A stretch of DNA of 15,000 bases, from assembly GCA_030674155.1 (NCBI GenBank), contig CM060325.1, forward strand, positions 54,764,561 through 54,779,560. Reading direction: 5' to 3'. Position numbers and translations under genes: made by a program. Below are positions 1-10,192 of the stretch, piece after piece. The notes below the pieces were generated by a model. That model worked only from the letters and a program-made list of their open reading frames with translations. It was not told the DNA's origin and searched no databases. The DNA comes from Stramonita haemastoma. Taxonomy: Eukaryota; Mollusca; Gastropoda; Neogastropoda; Muricidae. Position 1 is the stretch's first letter; every line of letters begins with the position of its first letter.

Positions 1-22
1 CACACACACACACACACACACA
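1..22. repeat. (CA)n microsatellite, cut by window edge
   Basis: Pure CA dinucleotides from the first base, followed by a G-rich junction. The array probably continues to the left of the window. Confidence 0.95.
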
Positions 23-60
23 GGGGGCGGAGGTACACACACAACCAAACCCTCAGGCCT

Positions 61-263
61 GTACTCACCTCACTTCAACACAGCCACCATCCTCCAACGC
101 TGAAGTCTGCAATGGAGCTGGTCACTCTGCCCTCTGTCTGTCCATCCTGCAAACAAAACGATCATGAGTTACTAAATTCTGACACTTTATACATGCATCG
201 TGAAAGTTCATAACAAAGAGGAGGTGTGGTGCATGGTGCGTTGACAGGGTGGTTACCATTTTT
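61..263. repeat. Direct duplication, copy A
   Basis: This block is repeated in the same orientation at 391-625. Both copies open with GTACTCACCTCACTTCAACA and run through the matching segments TGAGTTACTAAATTC and GTTGACAGGG. Divergence is modest with small indels, so this looks like a local segmental duplication about 330 bp apart rather than a microsatellite. Each copy contains an exon-like block on the minus strand, listed separately. Confidence 0.85.
69..146 (-). other. Exon-like block, copy A (function unknown)
   Basis: Read on the minus strand, the block is preceded by a T-rich tract ending TTTGCAG (acceptor) and followed by GTGAGTAC (near-consensus donor). It is 78 nt, a multiple of three. 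None of its three frames is open from end to end: one stops early (TGA after seven codons), and the other two stop only in the last few nucleotides. It could be an untranslated exon, a terminal coding exon or a decayed copy. I recognise no protein family. It lies downstream of the transporter gene on the same strand, but nothing ties the two together. Confidence 0.35.
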
Positions 264-390
264 ATCATAATAAAGGACTGAAAAGTATGTCTGATCCTGA
301 TTTTTAATGCTAAACCCCCTTGCTTCCTTTCCCTCCAGAACTTGAGACGAATTTTGAAATATTTGATGATATGGTTGGTTGTATGTATGT

Positions 391-625
391 GTACTCACCT
401 CACTTCAACACAGCCACCATCCTCCATCACTGAAGTCTGCAACCGAGCTGCCACTCTGCCCTCTGTCTTTGAGTTTAGCTGACGACTCTGCCCTCTGTCC
501 ATCCTGCAAAGCAAAACGATCTTGAGTTACTAAATTCCGACAGATATATATTCACTTTAAAAGTTTGTAACAAAGATGTTGGTGTAGTGGATGGTGTGTT
601 GACAGGGTTATTACAATTCTTTTTT
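391..625. repeat. Direct duplication, copy B
   Basis: Second copy of the block at 61-263. It is longer mainly because of a 27-nt insertion inside the exon-like part, which itself duplicates the motif ACAGAGGGCAGAGT (minus strand). Confidence 0.85.
399..503 (-). other. Exon-like block, copy B (function unknown)
   Basis: On the minus strand the acceptor TTTGCTTTGCAG leads into 105 nt (35 codons) ending at donor GTGAGTAC. One frame (after the first base) is fully open and begins M-D-R-G-Q-S. The other two contain stops. The block differs from copy A by 27 nt, so both copies keep a length divisible by three. That would suit a coding exon duplicated in tandem, but no single frame is open through both copies and I recognise no domain. 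Confidence 0.4.
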
Positions 626-768
626 TCATTCTTTTAAAACTAAAGCCAGCACATAAATCCTAGTCTTTGCCAAATAATCACACTTCATAGCAAAGAAAGA
701 TACTGTCTTTAGGCTATAAGTGAATACCTGATGTAAGTAAAGTGACATTTTATTTTATTGTTTATTCT

Positions 769-1103
769 TTTATTTCGGAAATAATAGATAAGCACTTATG
801 TGCTTTTTTACATCCAGTCTCTGTGTGTATGCAGTTTTGTCAATTTTGTCATCCGTTTCCATTGGCACACAATGGCCTATTCTTCTAAAAAGCAGAACAG
901 GTTTTAATGTGTGCCAAGATTTCTGCATGCGTTCACACACGGGACCTCGGTTTATAGTCTCATCCAAAGGACTTTGGGGGGAGGGGGGGAGTGAAGTCGA
1001 CACTGATGTTAACTCCAAAGGAAAAATCCTCTGGAATAAGATTCGAACCTGGATCAACAGATCACGAGCGCATCACTCTGACCACCAGGCTATCCTGTCC
1101 CCA
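769..1103 (-). mobile_element. tRNA-headed SINE (family 1), near full length
   Basis: Read on the minus strand, the element starts with GGGGACAGGATAGCC. It has a pol III A-box-like TAGCCTGGTGG (1092-1082) and a B-box-like GGTTCGAATCT (1049-1039). A central core contains a diverged CTTTGGATGAGACTATAAACCG. The 3' end reads GGATGTAAAAAAGCAC, then ATAA, then GTGCTTATC, so AAGCAC/GTGCTT can pair. The same parts recur at 3298-3494, 8209-8415 and 11941-12258. Total about 335 bp, with an A-rich end. It is probably mobilised by a partner LINE. I cannot assign it to a named SINE superfamily from memory. Confidence 0.8.
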
Positions 1104-1164
1104 TGAACAAAAGAGCCAACCAACCAACCTTTCAGACTCAAAATTTGATTATATATTAAATGCT

Positions 1165-1231
1165 GTGGTGGCTCGAACCTGGGCCGTCAGATCACTAGCT
1201 CAACACTCGCCACTAGGCTATCCCACCCCTG
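1165..1231 (-). mobile_element. tRNA-like SINE head fragment
   Basis: On the minus strand GGGATAGCCTAGTGG holds a good A box (1220-1210). GGTTCGAGCC (1179-1170) is a B-box-like element. The spacing fits a tRNA-derived head. No family-1 core follows; AT-rich sequence and the 769-1103 element lie beyond. It is most likely a truncated SINE copy rather than a functional tRNA, because the acceptor stem does not obviously close. Confidence 0.55.
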
Positions 1232-1267
1232 AACATCACAGTTAATAAAAGTAAGAAAAGCTCATGC

Positions 1268-1570
1268 CAGCCGCCATGGCGCAGTGGTTAGCGCCTTGGA
1301 TTCCGGACTGGAAGGTCTCGGGTTTGATTCCCATAAGAGTCATTGGGATTTTTCGGACTTCAGCTCGCTCCTACCCAGAGTGAGTGTGCTGTGGGCTCAG
1401 AGGAGAGACTGGGACCACACAGTCAAGCTTCATCCACTTTACAGATGCGAATTTGAGCGTTGCTCTAATTACCTGACCAACACTGCAGGTGTTTGTATCT
1501 CTCGGGGCCCAGTTGACTCTGGGATATATATAATGACAGTAAGCATAGAGTACAACCTTGTCAAGTAGTC
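1268..1570 (+). mobile_element. tRNA-headed SINE (family 3)
   Basis: This copy is on the plus strand. A perfect A box TGGCGCAGTGG (1277-1287) and a B box GGTTTGATTCC (1321-1331) form a tRNA-like head. A body including GGGACCACACAGTCAAGCTT and a tail near 1510-1570 follow. It lacks the core shared by the other SINE families here, so it is a separate lineage. The right boundary is uncertain. Confidence 0.65.
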
Positions 1571-1828
1571 TCAAAGTGGATACACTTCCACAGCAGCAGC
1601 ATTACATCATCCTCATCACCATTATCATCATGCAATAATAAAAATAGCCTCTGATTCTTAGCCCCCATGGCTCTGGTGACCTCAGATTCGTATTACCCAT
1701 ACACTTCTGTGTATTCTGTTTTCATACAGTCTGTCTTCGGATTATTCATGATTCATTTTACGCTGAATCCTTTGTGTGATGAATTGTGAACAAGCGATTT
1801 ATCAGTTTGACTCGCATTTTTTATGGAA

Positions 1829-1894
<66 letters not shown>
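1829..1894. repeat. (ATCT)n microsatellite
   Basis: About sixteen uninterrupted tetranucleotide units in AT-rich flanks. Confidence 0.95.
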
Positions 1895-1904
1895 AATTAT
1901 ATAC

Positions 1905-1990
1905 GTTCCTTGACAAGAGCTCCAAAGTTCATCTATGGTAAGATTTTTCTGTATGCCGCCAGGAATGGAAGGAGGAGAAAGTTATACAGG
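1905..1990 (+). repeat. Short dispersed repeat, copy 1
   Basis: AGAGCTC...AAGTTCA..TATGGTAAGATTTTT matches, with substitutions, the minus strand of 9845-9781 (AGAGCTCTGAGGTTCACCAA then TGGTGAGATTTTT). Translated in one frame the two give TRAPKFIYGKIFLYA and TRALRFTNGEIFAYNA. This is a dispersed repeat of unknown class. The frame similarity may only reflect nucleotide similarity. Confidence 0.5.
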
Positions 1991-2323
1991 CCACAGAGGC
2001 TAGTGGTTACATTCAGCACGTGCACAAACCGGGTCAGCATGACACTGAAACACACGCCAATACTCACAAAGCCATGGCCATCTAGAAAATGGGGAAGGCT
2101 TGAAATTGAGAAAATGACTTACTAGGATCCAAAACTGACGACGAAAACTCCTATCCGTATTCACTTGATGTACACAGTCAATAGTGCCTCCCTCACACAC
2201 ATCCCAGCACAGTCTTAGTAGCACACGACGTTTCAATCACATAATATCCATCATTTCCTCAGAGCACACACAGCACAATCTCACACAGCCGCCATCTTTC
2301 TTAGTCTTTTGTGAACACACATC

Positions 2324-2324
<1 letters not shown>
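1991..2324. other. No gene recognised
   Basis: Mixed-composition sequence. Short open stretches exist on both strands, and one donor-like GTAAGT lies on the minus strand (about 2127-2122), but there is no convincing exon or RNA gene. CA-rich toward 2220-2320. Confidence 0.5.

Positions 2325-2394
<70 letters not shown>
2325..2394. repeat. (CT)n microsatellite
   Basis: A CT array of about 70 bp with one interruption near its end, running into T/G-rich DNA. Confidence 0.95.
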
Positions 2395-2398
2395 TGTT

Positions 2399-2757
2399 TT
2401 TTCTCTTTTGTTTTTTGTTTTATTTGGTGGAGGGGGGGGCTCTTTTTTTCTTTCTTTTTTTTTTTTTTTTTTTTTTGCTTGTCTGTTTTTTAAGTGGTTT
2501 GTTTTTGTGTTGTTGTTGTTTTTTTTTTTTGGGGGGGGTGTTTATTTATTTTTTTGTTTGTTTGATTTTTGTATCTCTTGGTTTTGTTTGTTTGGGGTTT
2601 TTGTTGTTATTTTGGTTTTTTTGTGTTTGTTTGGTTGTTTTTTTGTTTTTGTTTTTTAGCTAGATAGATGGCTTGATGAAAAAAAGCAAATTTATTGCTT
2701 ACTCAATGTACCATCTGGGAATAAAATTTTGATTTGATTTGATTTGCTTTGATTTGA
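2399..2757 (+). mobile_element. Retroelement 3' end with (GATTT)n tail
   Basis: A T/G-rich stretch (2399-2660) is followed by GATGAAAAAAAGCAA, ATTTA, TTGCTTACTC, then GGGAATAAAATTTT and a (GATTT)n tail. AAGCAA pairs with TTGCTT, the same hairpin position as in the family-1 SINEs but with a different base pair. The 13-mer TCTCTCTCTTGTT stands on both sides (2386-2398 and 2758-2770), a possible target-site duplication, although most of it is CT repeat. The T/G-rich part may be slippage rather than element. Confidence 0.5.
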
Positions 2758-2770
2758 TCTCTCTCTTGTT

Positions 2771-3039
2771 CGGGTCAGATGGGGATTATTTGACATTAAT
2801 GTTCGGGTCAGGGGTTTTTAGTTGGTTGTCTTTTTTGGTGGTTTTTTTTGTTTGCATGTTGTTGTTTGTTTGTTTTTTGGGGGGTTCATTGTTTTAGTTT
2901 TGTTTTGGTGGTCCCTAATCAGGGCAAGTGCCCGATGAGAAAAAGCATGTAAATGATTATCTGTATCCTTAAAAAATTAAGATTATTTATTCATGTATTT
3001 TTCAAAATATACAGGTGAACTTATTGCAATTTCCATAGG
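2771..3039. other. No gene; diverged retroelement 3' end near 2920-2990
   Basis: T/G-rich simple sequence to about 2910. Then GCCCGATGAGAAAAAGCATG and nearby bases loosely match the 3' ends at 2667-2757 and in the SINEs. The rest is AT-rich without coding signal. Confidence 0.4.
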
Positions 3040-3297
3040 CTACCACTTGAAGTCACGGTAGACTTCTATCGCGAAATGTGAGCTGCTCTCCCCAGGGAGA
3101 GTGGTCACTACAAGATCAGAGCCACTCGTTATTTTTGTCTTGTTTGTATGTGCATTTGTTTCCACATCAGAGAGGCTTTTTTCTACCTTTTTTTTCAGGA
3201 ACAACTCTCTTGTTGCCGTGGGTTCTTTCACGTGCGCTGAATGTGTGTTACACATAGGACCTTAGTTTATCGTCTCATCCGAAAAACTACGGTTTAA
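3040..3297 (-). mobile_element. SINE (family 2), 5'-truncated copy
   Basis: The minus strand carries CGGATGAGACGATAAAC (core), GAAAGAACCCACGGCAACAA, and then CTCTCCCTGGGGAGAGCAGC. The same string of blocks occurs on the plus strand at 13590-13830. The copy starts within the core, directly behind a family-1 head at 3494-3298, so the two read as one chimera. Confidence 0.7.
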
Positions 3298-3494
3298 CGT
3301 GTGCGCAAGATGTTCTGCGTGCGTTCGCACAGGGGGCCACGGTTTATAGTCTCATGCTCATCCGAAGGACTTTTTGGGAGAGTGGAGTCAGCACTGATGT
3401 TAACTCTTTGGGGAAAAATTCCCTCGACCGGAATCGAACTGGGGTCGTCAAATGTCGAGCGCAATGTTCTGACTACTAGGCTATCCCGTCCCCA
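3298..3494 (-). mobile_element. SINE (family 1), head and core only
   Basis: On the minus strand GGGACGGGATAGCCTAGTAG (A-box-like) is followed by AGTTCGATTCC (B-box-like, 3440-3430), GTTAACATCAGTGC and the core AGTCCTTCGGATGAGC. The core has a small internal duplication. The 3' part, including the hairpin tail, is missing, and family-2 sequence follows. Confidence 0.75.
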
Positions 3495-3560
3495 ACACGC
3501 GCGCTCGCGCGCGCGTGTGTGTGTGTGTGCGTTGTGTGTGTGTATGTGTGTGTGTGTGTG
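3495..3560. repeat. (CG)n/(TG)n alternating tract
   Basis: CGCGCGCTCGCGCGCGCG passes into interrupted TG repeats. Alternating purine-pyrimidine DNA of this kind is prone to Z-DNA. Confidence 0.85.
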
Positions 3561-4381
3561 ATCGTCGTCAACCATGATTAGCGTACATGTTTTTTCTCTC
3601 TAAGATGGCCTCAGACCTGACATGCCCCTCCCCCTCTTCTCGTGGTCGGCAGTCTCATAAAGGATAATCATTTGTAGCCCAACCTAGTCCTTAAACTTTT
3701 CTTCTTCTTTTTTCAGCTACAGCTCCAATGTTTACTGATGGTGAAATTCTGTGCACGTGGCTGTTTTTGCCCACCATTAAGGTAGCCGCATTCCGACTTT
3801 ATTATGGATGGTATCATTTTCAAAACACTTTTTAATTAACTTATCCTAGTCCAACACAGACTTGCCACCTGTCGCTAATATAAAGTTGGCTGGGCTGTAA
3901 GTCTACGATATTATTAGTTGTTTTTTTAATGTAGGCCTAGTGTTGAAATTCATTTTGTAGGTTCGTACAAAGTTTTCAGAAAAAAAAGGAAAACGAAGGA
4001 AAGAATGTAATAATGAAAACTAGACAGAGAGTCGAGTCAGACAGACAAATAAAAGAAAGTTAATTATTGACCAGATGGAACTGACAAACTACCATTAAAT
4101 TTTCACTGAAAAGAAGTTAAAATGTGTGGAATATTTATTATGCTTGTTGGACATTTTTTCACAATGGCATAGCAAGAGCTAGCATTAAAACGAATCGTGG
4201 TAAATTAATGATTTATCATCAAACGGGAAAAGAAACAAAAAGGATTTATTTCCACCCCCTACCTTCTCCTTCACTTTTTTTTTCAAGTTGAAACTAGATA
4301 CTGGGTGTCTCCTCAAATTGTGTCTGGCTAAGTGCTTTCACATAAATGGTGGTCTAGAATAGTTTCTATAGCTGACGTCAA
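3561..4381. other. No gene recognised
   Basis: AT-rich, apparently non-repetitive sequence. Every frame is interrupted and I see no exon, tRNA or repeat of known type. Confidence 0.5.
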
Positions 4382-4676
<295 letters not shown>

Positions 4677-4678
4677 TG

Positions 4679-4680
<2 letters not shown>

Positions 4681-4764
<84 letters not shown>

Positions 4765-4841
4765 GTCTCTCTCTCTGTCTCTCTCTCTGTCTCTCTCTCT
4801 CTGTCTCTCTCTCTTTCTCTCTCTGTCTCTCTGTCTCTCTG

Positions 4842-4910
<69 letters not shown>
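4681..4910. repeat. (CT)n with CTGT variants
   Basis: About 230 bp of CT repeats. The middle third holds evenly spaced CTGT variants, giving a higher-order pattern of CTGT plus several CT. Long open frames here on both strands are repeat translations, not genes. Confidence 0.95.
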
Positions 4911-4911
<1 letters not shown>

Positions 4912-5028
4912 ATCTCACCTGGGAATCACTACCAAACCCTAAGTACACACAGTGGGATGGGAAGTTTGCATGAATGTCTCGATTCAAATACCTTGCCATT
5001 CCGGCGTTAAACGTTGTTTTCTCCTCCA

Positions 5029-5131
5029 GAAATGGATCAAATATCCGAAAGGTGGCATGAATATGGAAAAGAACTGTTTGACCCCAACAACAGTACTACT
5101 GGTAACTTGACATGCAGTGTAGATTCGTAAG
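5029..5131 (+). mobile_element. Possible LINE coding remnant
   Basis: From ATG at 5032 the plus strand reads M-D-Q-I-S-E-R-W-H-E-Y-G-K-E-L-F-D. An ERWxEYxxxLF phrase is typical of the segment between endonuclease and reverse transcriptase in several non-LTR elements. A stop lies just upstream in frame and another at the end, so at best about 100 bp of decayed element is left. The identification rests on one phrase. Confidence 0.35.
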
Positions 5132-5132
5132 A

Positions 5133-6175
<1,043 letters not shown>

Positions 6176-6177
6176 AG

Positions 6178-6414
<237 letters not shown>

Positions 6415-6560
6415 TGAACAAAGGCACGATGAGACAAAATAGCAAAGTGTGAGCCATTCCATGCGGTCCATCTTGTTCAAAGCAAACCAAAACTGTATAC
6501 AAGCACAGGTTTTATTTCTCACTTTTTTTCTCAAGTTTTCCTTTCTCTATCGATTACACA
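6415..6560. other. No gene recognised
   Basis: Short unique stretch between repeat arrays. No coding or RNA signal. Confidence 0.5.
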
Positions 6561-6650
6561 CAGACGTGCACATAGACATAGACAGACCTGCACACACAAA
6601 CTCTCTATCTCTCGCACACACACACACACACACACACAAACATACACACA

Positions 6651-6733
<83 letters not shown>

Positions 6734-6742
6734 ACACACACA

Positions 6743-6777
<35 letters not shown>

Positions 6778-6840
6778 TACACACACACACACACATCTCT
6801 CTCTCTCTCTTCTCACATACATACACACACATACAGAGGG
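6561..6840. repeat. (CA)n and (CT)n mosaic
   Basis: Blocks of CA and CT alternate several times, with CATA variants. Open frames on both strands (T-H or C-V repeats) are artefacts of the repeat. Confidence 0.95.
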
Positions 6841-7088
6841 ACGCACGCTACCGCCCCCCTCTCCTCCATTACCACCACCCCCCTTTACACATGAGAGAGG
6901 AGATGAGGAGGGGAAAGGGTCTTTGTGGCAAAAACTGGCCCATTCTTTACAACCAAAAACAAAAATCAGACCCAGACCATCGCCCCAATTCAGACAAACT
7001 GGACACAAAGTTCAATTATTTTAGGAACATTTCTTCAAAAGCCCACACTAAATAAAATTAACAAAAAGCCCTTCACAGTCCCCCACCC

Positions 7089-7091
<3 letters not shown>

Positions 7092-7161
<70 letters not shown>

Positions 7162-7200
7162 CGTCCGTCCGTCCGTCCGTCCGCCCATCCGTTTCTCTCT

Positions 7201-7286
<86 letters not shown>
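7092..7286. repeat. (CTGT)n, (CCGT)n and (CT)n compound array
   Basis: CTGT units change to CCGT units at about 7157, then to CT from 7195 with two TCC/TTC interruptions. The order CTGT then CT is the same as at 4505-4617. Confidence 0.95.
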
Positions 7287-7287
<1 letters not shown>

Positions 7288-7640
7288 CATTAAGTCAAAT
7301 CAAACATATAATCAAATCAAATATAATCAATGATGTAAAAAAAACCCACACCAAAAAGCATGAAAGAAATATCACATATCTCATGTGTAAACTGGACAAA
7401 AAAGATAGATAAAGTCCACTACTCGTTGTCTGTCCAGTATTTTATCAAGTCCGAATAAAATATGTTCCTGTAAATGTTTATAGCAGACCAGCACTATTTC
7501 GGTGAGTCTGATTTTTGCCATCTATCGATGAAAATATGGAAAGAAATGTTGGACGAGAAACACTGATGTCATAAGTTCACGTTAGATAGAAATAATTTTG
7601 TTATTCATGAGTTGTAGGTATAGGACAGAACTTAAGTGTG
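7287..7640. other. No gene recognised
   Basis: AT-rich sequence beginning with several AATCAAATC-type units (7296-7332), possibly a minus-strand retroelement tail. The remainder shows no coding potential. Confidence 0.45.
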
Positions 7641-7721
7641 GAATGTCAAGCTAAAGTCAATGATGAAATTAATATACCCCTTTATAATTATGGGGTCATG
7701 GCCTTTTCTTGAATAAATTAT
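7641..7721 (+). mobile_element. LINE-like 3' end running into (CT)n
   Basis: TCATGGCCTTTTCTTGAATA then AATTATTC matches the 3' end of the LINE fragment at 5374-6175 (minus: CCAATAGCCTTTTTGTGAAT then AAATCATTC). A small hairpin (ACCCC...GGGGT, 7674-7695) precedes it. The left boundary is not visible. Confidence 0.5.
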
Positions 7722-7750
7722 TCTCTCTCTCTCTCTCTCTCCTCCTCTCT

Positions 7751-7836
<86 letters not shown>
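7722..7836. repeat. Interrupted (CT)n array
   Basis: CT blocks with repeated CC interruptions, starting immediately after the LINE-like 3' end. Confidence 0.95.
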
Positions 7837-7839
<3 letters not shown>

Positions 7840-8208
7840 CCTCCTTCCCTCTCCTTTGGTTTTTTTTCTGTTCTTTTAATCAGTTGGCACTATGTGACAC
7901 AATATTGTCTGGGTTTTTATCCTAGATTTTTTTTCCCAAGTAAGTTAACATTAAGTCACACAAATTTACCAACAATCAGCTAGCCATATACAAAAAGTAG
8001 TAAAATACAATTTGTCAGCTGGGATATACATTTTTTTTAATGCAATGATTCATTAACCCATCACTTTCAAGGGAATGGCTGACATGTCGACAGCAGGAAC
8101 GCAGCATGCCTCTGATACATAGCCTGATATCACACACATTATTGTGAGCATCAGCGAAACAAGTGCATCTATCTGCGTCCTGTAACAGAAGGCACACGAG
8201 TCCATCCA
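7837..8208. other. No gene recognised
   Basis: Unique-looking sequence with T- and A-runs. Open frames are short and resemble no family. Confidence 0.5.
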
Positions 8209-8415
8209 TCGGATAAGACTATAAACCGAGGCCCCGTGTGCGAACGTACGCAGAACATCTTCCGCACACGTTAATCCTGTTCCGCTTTTCGTAAGAGTAG
8301 GCCATTGTGTGCCGATGGGAACAGATGACAAGATTTACAAAATTGCATTCACACGGGGACTGGATGTAAAAAAGCACATGAGTGCTTTATTCCATTATCC
8401 TCGATTTAAAAGAAA
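8209..8415 (+). mobile_element. SINE (family 1), 5'-truncated
   Basis: Begins in the core (CGGATAAGACTATAAACCGA) and continues through AGGCCATTGTGTGCCGATGG to the full 3' end GGGGACTGGATGTAAAAAAG with hairpin AAGCAC-ATGA-GTGCTT and an A-rich end. It is antisense to the transporter gene and lies in its presumed 3' UTR or just beyond. Confidence 0.8.
8386..8391 (-). promoter_or_regulatory. Candidate poly(A) signal AATAAA from an antisense SINE
   Basis: This is the first AATAAA on the minus strand after the transporter stop codon, 214 nt downstream of it. It is followed after about ten bases by TGTGCTTTTTT, a GU/U-rich element of the kind that promotes cleavage. Both elements are supplied by the antisense SINE 3' end at 8209-8415. 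Confidence 0.5.
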
Positions 8416-8604
8416 AAAAAGGACTCTTGCTGACGGCATTTTAAAACATACTTGCTGTCTTTGGCAAGAAACGGTTCCATAATTATTAGACTGGTTCTAG
8501 ACCAACTCCAGACGAACCCAGATTAGTCTTCTGTTCTTTCGCATCATGTAGGATAATCACAACACCAAAAAAAATCCCCATCGAGTTGAGAGACCCTCTG
8601 CAGA

Positions 8605-9555
8605 TCAGATGTACGTGGCCGTTCTGTCGTCCACGTTGGCAAAAACAATCTCGTCCACCTCCGAGTCGAAGTCCTCCGTGATGTATCCATCCTGATCGTC
8701 AGCCACCGACCCCTCCTCTTCTGTGTCCGAACTGTCAGACAGCATGTCCGTACTGGAGTCAAACAGCGACCCCAGGCCCCAGAAAGTGTCGTCATCAGAA
8801 GAGGAGGAGGAGGAGGAAGAGGAGTCACTGCCAGACTTGTAACTGCCGCGAGGAGGGAGCTGGGGAAGGGTGAGGATTTCGTACTGCCCTCCGTCATCAC
8901 TCTCAAACTCCCCCACCAGAGTGAGGCTTCCCTCGCTGCCGTGTCGGGACAGGTTCTCTGGAGGCGTGCTGTCCTGGAAGGACTCCTCCTCCAGGATGGG
9001 GGAGGGGACGGAGGGGAGGAAGTGGATGGGCAGGACTGGGTGCTGCCCTTGTAGGCTGGGTTCAGGTAGCCCCCCATCCCCCCCACCACCATCCCGCCCT
9101 CGCCCCCGCCCGTCCCCGCATCCTCGCTGAAGATGTTGTTTAAACTCCCACTGCGGATCCCGGGGGGGAGAGCGGCGGTGGAGATGAAGGCGGACCCCGG
9201 AGAGGCGGAGACCGTTGAAGTTGAGGTTGAGGTGAGGGAGCTGGGAGGGACGAGTCTGTTGGAGGCAGAGCCGCTACCAGGACCGCTGAGCTTGTTGGCG
9301 CTGGCGCTGTAAGGCATGCCCAGTCTGGTGTTGGCGGTGGAGGAGGGGTTGTTGGTGGTGGTCAGCGCGCTCTTGATGGTGTTAGGGCTGCTGCTGCCGC
9401 CGCTGGGAACCGCCAGTTTGTTGGGGTCTGGGAAAGCTGCTTTGCTGGCGCTGGTGGCTGTGATGGCGGCCACAGAGTCTGTGCTGCTCTCGTTGCAGGC
9501 GTCACTGTTGATGAAGAACTTGACGTTGGGCATGGACATCAGTCTGGACCTCCGT
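8605..9555 (-). CDS. SLC7 transporter, last exon (long C-terminal tail and stop)
   Basis: The acceptor CTCCTTGCAG, after a strong pyrimidine tract, gives a first base that completes the AG carried by the preceding exon. The tail begins R-R-S-R-L-M-S-M-P-N-V-K-F-F and is then Ser/Asn/Ala/Gly/Pro-rich, with GC-rich third codon positions as in the other exons. That frame is convincing to about 9045 (G-Y-L-N-P-A-Y-K-G-S). From about 8998 a different frame is the coding one: I-L-E-E-E-S-F-Q-D, a nine-Ser run followed by D-D-D, an acidic segment, and the end R-T-A-T-Y-I with TGA at 8607-8605. The join needs one extra base (a G run at 8998-9002 is the likely site) or a ~100-nt intron with weak sites. 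The tail should be cytoplasmic. The final T-Y-I fits a class I PDZ ligand. Confidence 0.8.
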
Positions 9556-9639
9556 CTGCAAGGAGAACAGGGAGAGGAGAGAGAGGATACTGTGTTTAGG
9601 AATGCGGGTAACTTCATGGTGGTTCCGTTCTAATATTTG

Positions 9640-9760
9640 GCTACTGTGTTGTAGGATGTTTTTTATGTTTGCCTTTTTAGTGTATGGCTTTTACCCGCTT
9701 GAATTTCTCTGTCTGTGAGATAATAAAGTGTTTTTGAAGTTTGAAGTTGAAGTTTGAAGT
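9640..9760 (+). mobile_element. Retroelement 3' tail, TTGAAGTT-type repeats
   Basis: TGTCTGTGAGATAATAAAGT is followed by TTTTTGAAGTTTGAAG repeats, a typical non-LTR 3' end. It resembles 13250-13292 (GTGAGATAAAGAAATTTTTG). It lies in the last transporter intron, antisense to the gene. Confidence 0.5.
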
Positions 9761-9780
9761 GGGGGGTGGGGGGTGGGATG

Positions 9781-9845
9781 GTCGCATTATAAGCAAAAAT
9801 CTCACCATTGGTGAACCTCAGAGCTCTAGTTGAGGACCGAAAAAC
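9781..9845 (-). repeat. Short dispersed repeat, copy 2
   Basis: Counterpart of 1905-1990 on the opposite strand; the shared part is about 50-60 bp. Class unknown. Confidence 0.45.
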
Positions 9846-9860
9846 AAAAATGCAATAAAA

Positions 9861-10192
9861 CGGAAAGGCCAAACTATGTAGAAGAAGCCACTCAGGTAAA
9901 AAAAACAAACAACAAAAACAACATCAAAACCCCCAAACATAAACAAATGCACATGGAGACATGGATCTAACCCAAAATAAAGTGTATGGGACTGCTCTTG
10001 TGGTGATGCGCTCGGTCTCTCTCTCTCTAAGGAGAAGAGCTAGAAATTCATGCAGAGAAATCTGCTGTGACTGAAAGCAGTATACGATTCAATACGATAT
10101 AGTAAATACAATATGGAACGATCTATTTAGTACATTTTTGGTGAAAGTTTGTGAACTAGTTATTTGTATTTTGCTTATCTAGATTCCTTCAT
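9861..10192. other. Intronic sequence, nothing recognised
   Basis: A-rich start, short CT run near 10016-10028, otherwise unique-looking. No exon with matching splice phase was found. Confidence 0.5.

Noticed and set aside
1268..1344. Functional tRNA gene
   Set aside because: A and B boxes are good, but a SINE body follows directly and I could not close a clean acceptor stem, so it is a SINE head.
2000..2236. Minus-strand exon with donor GTAAGT near 2127-2122
   Set aside because: No clear acceptor, no recognisable protein, and the flanks are repeat; not enough to call.
2184..2663. Long open frame rich in S, L, F and V
   Set aside because: It is a translation of the (CT)n array and the T/G-rich tract; no codon structure beyond the repeat.
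7674..7695. Hairpin ACCCC...GGGGT as a terminator
   Set aside because: The context is a retroelement 3' end in eukaryotic DNA; a bacterial-type terminator makes no sense here.
8544..9000. Continuation of the first frame of the last transporter exon to a stop at 8544
   Set aside because: Below about 9000 this frame is Arg/Trp/Cys/Thr-rich and looks out of frame. The alternative frame ending at 8605 has GC-rich third positions and a coherent Ser/acidic composition.
8870..9633. Plus-strand open frames opposite the last transporter exon
   Set aside because: Shadows of the GC-rich coding exon; no start context, domain or splice support.
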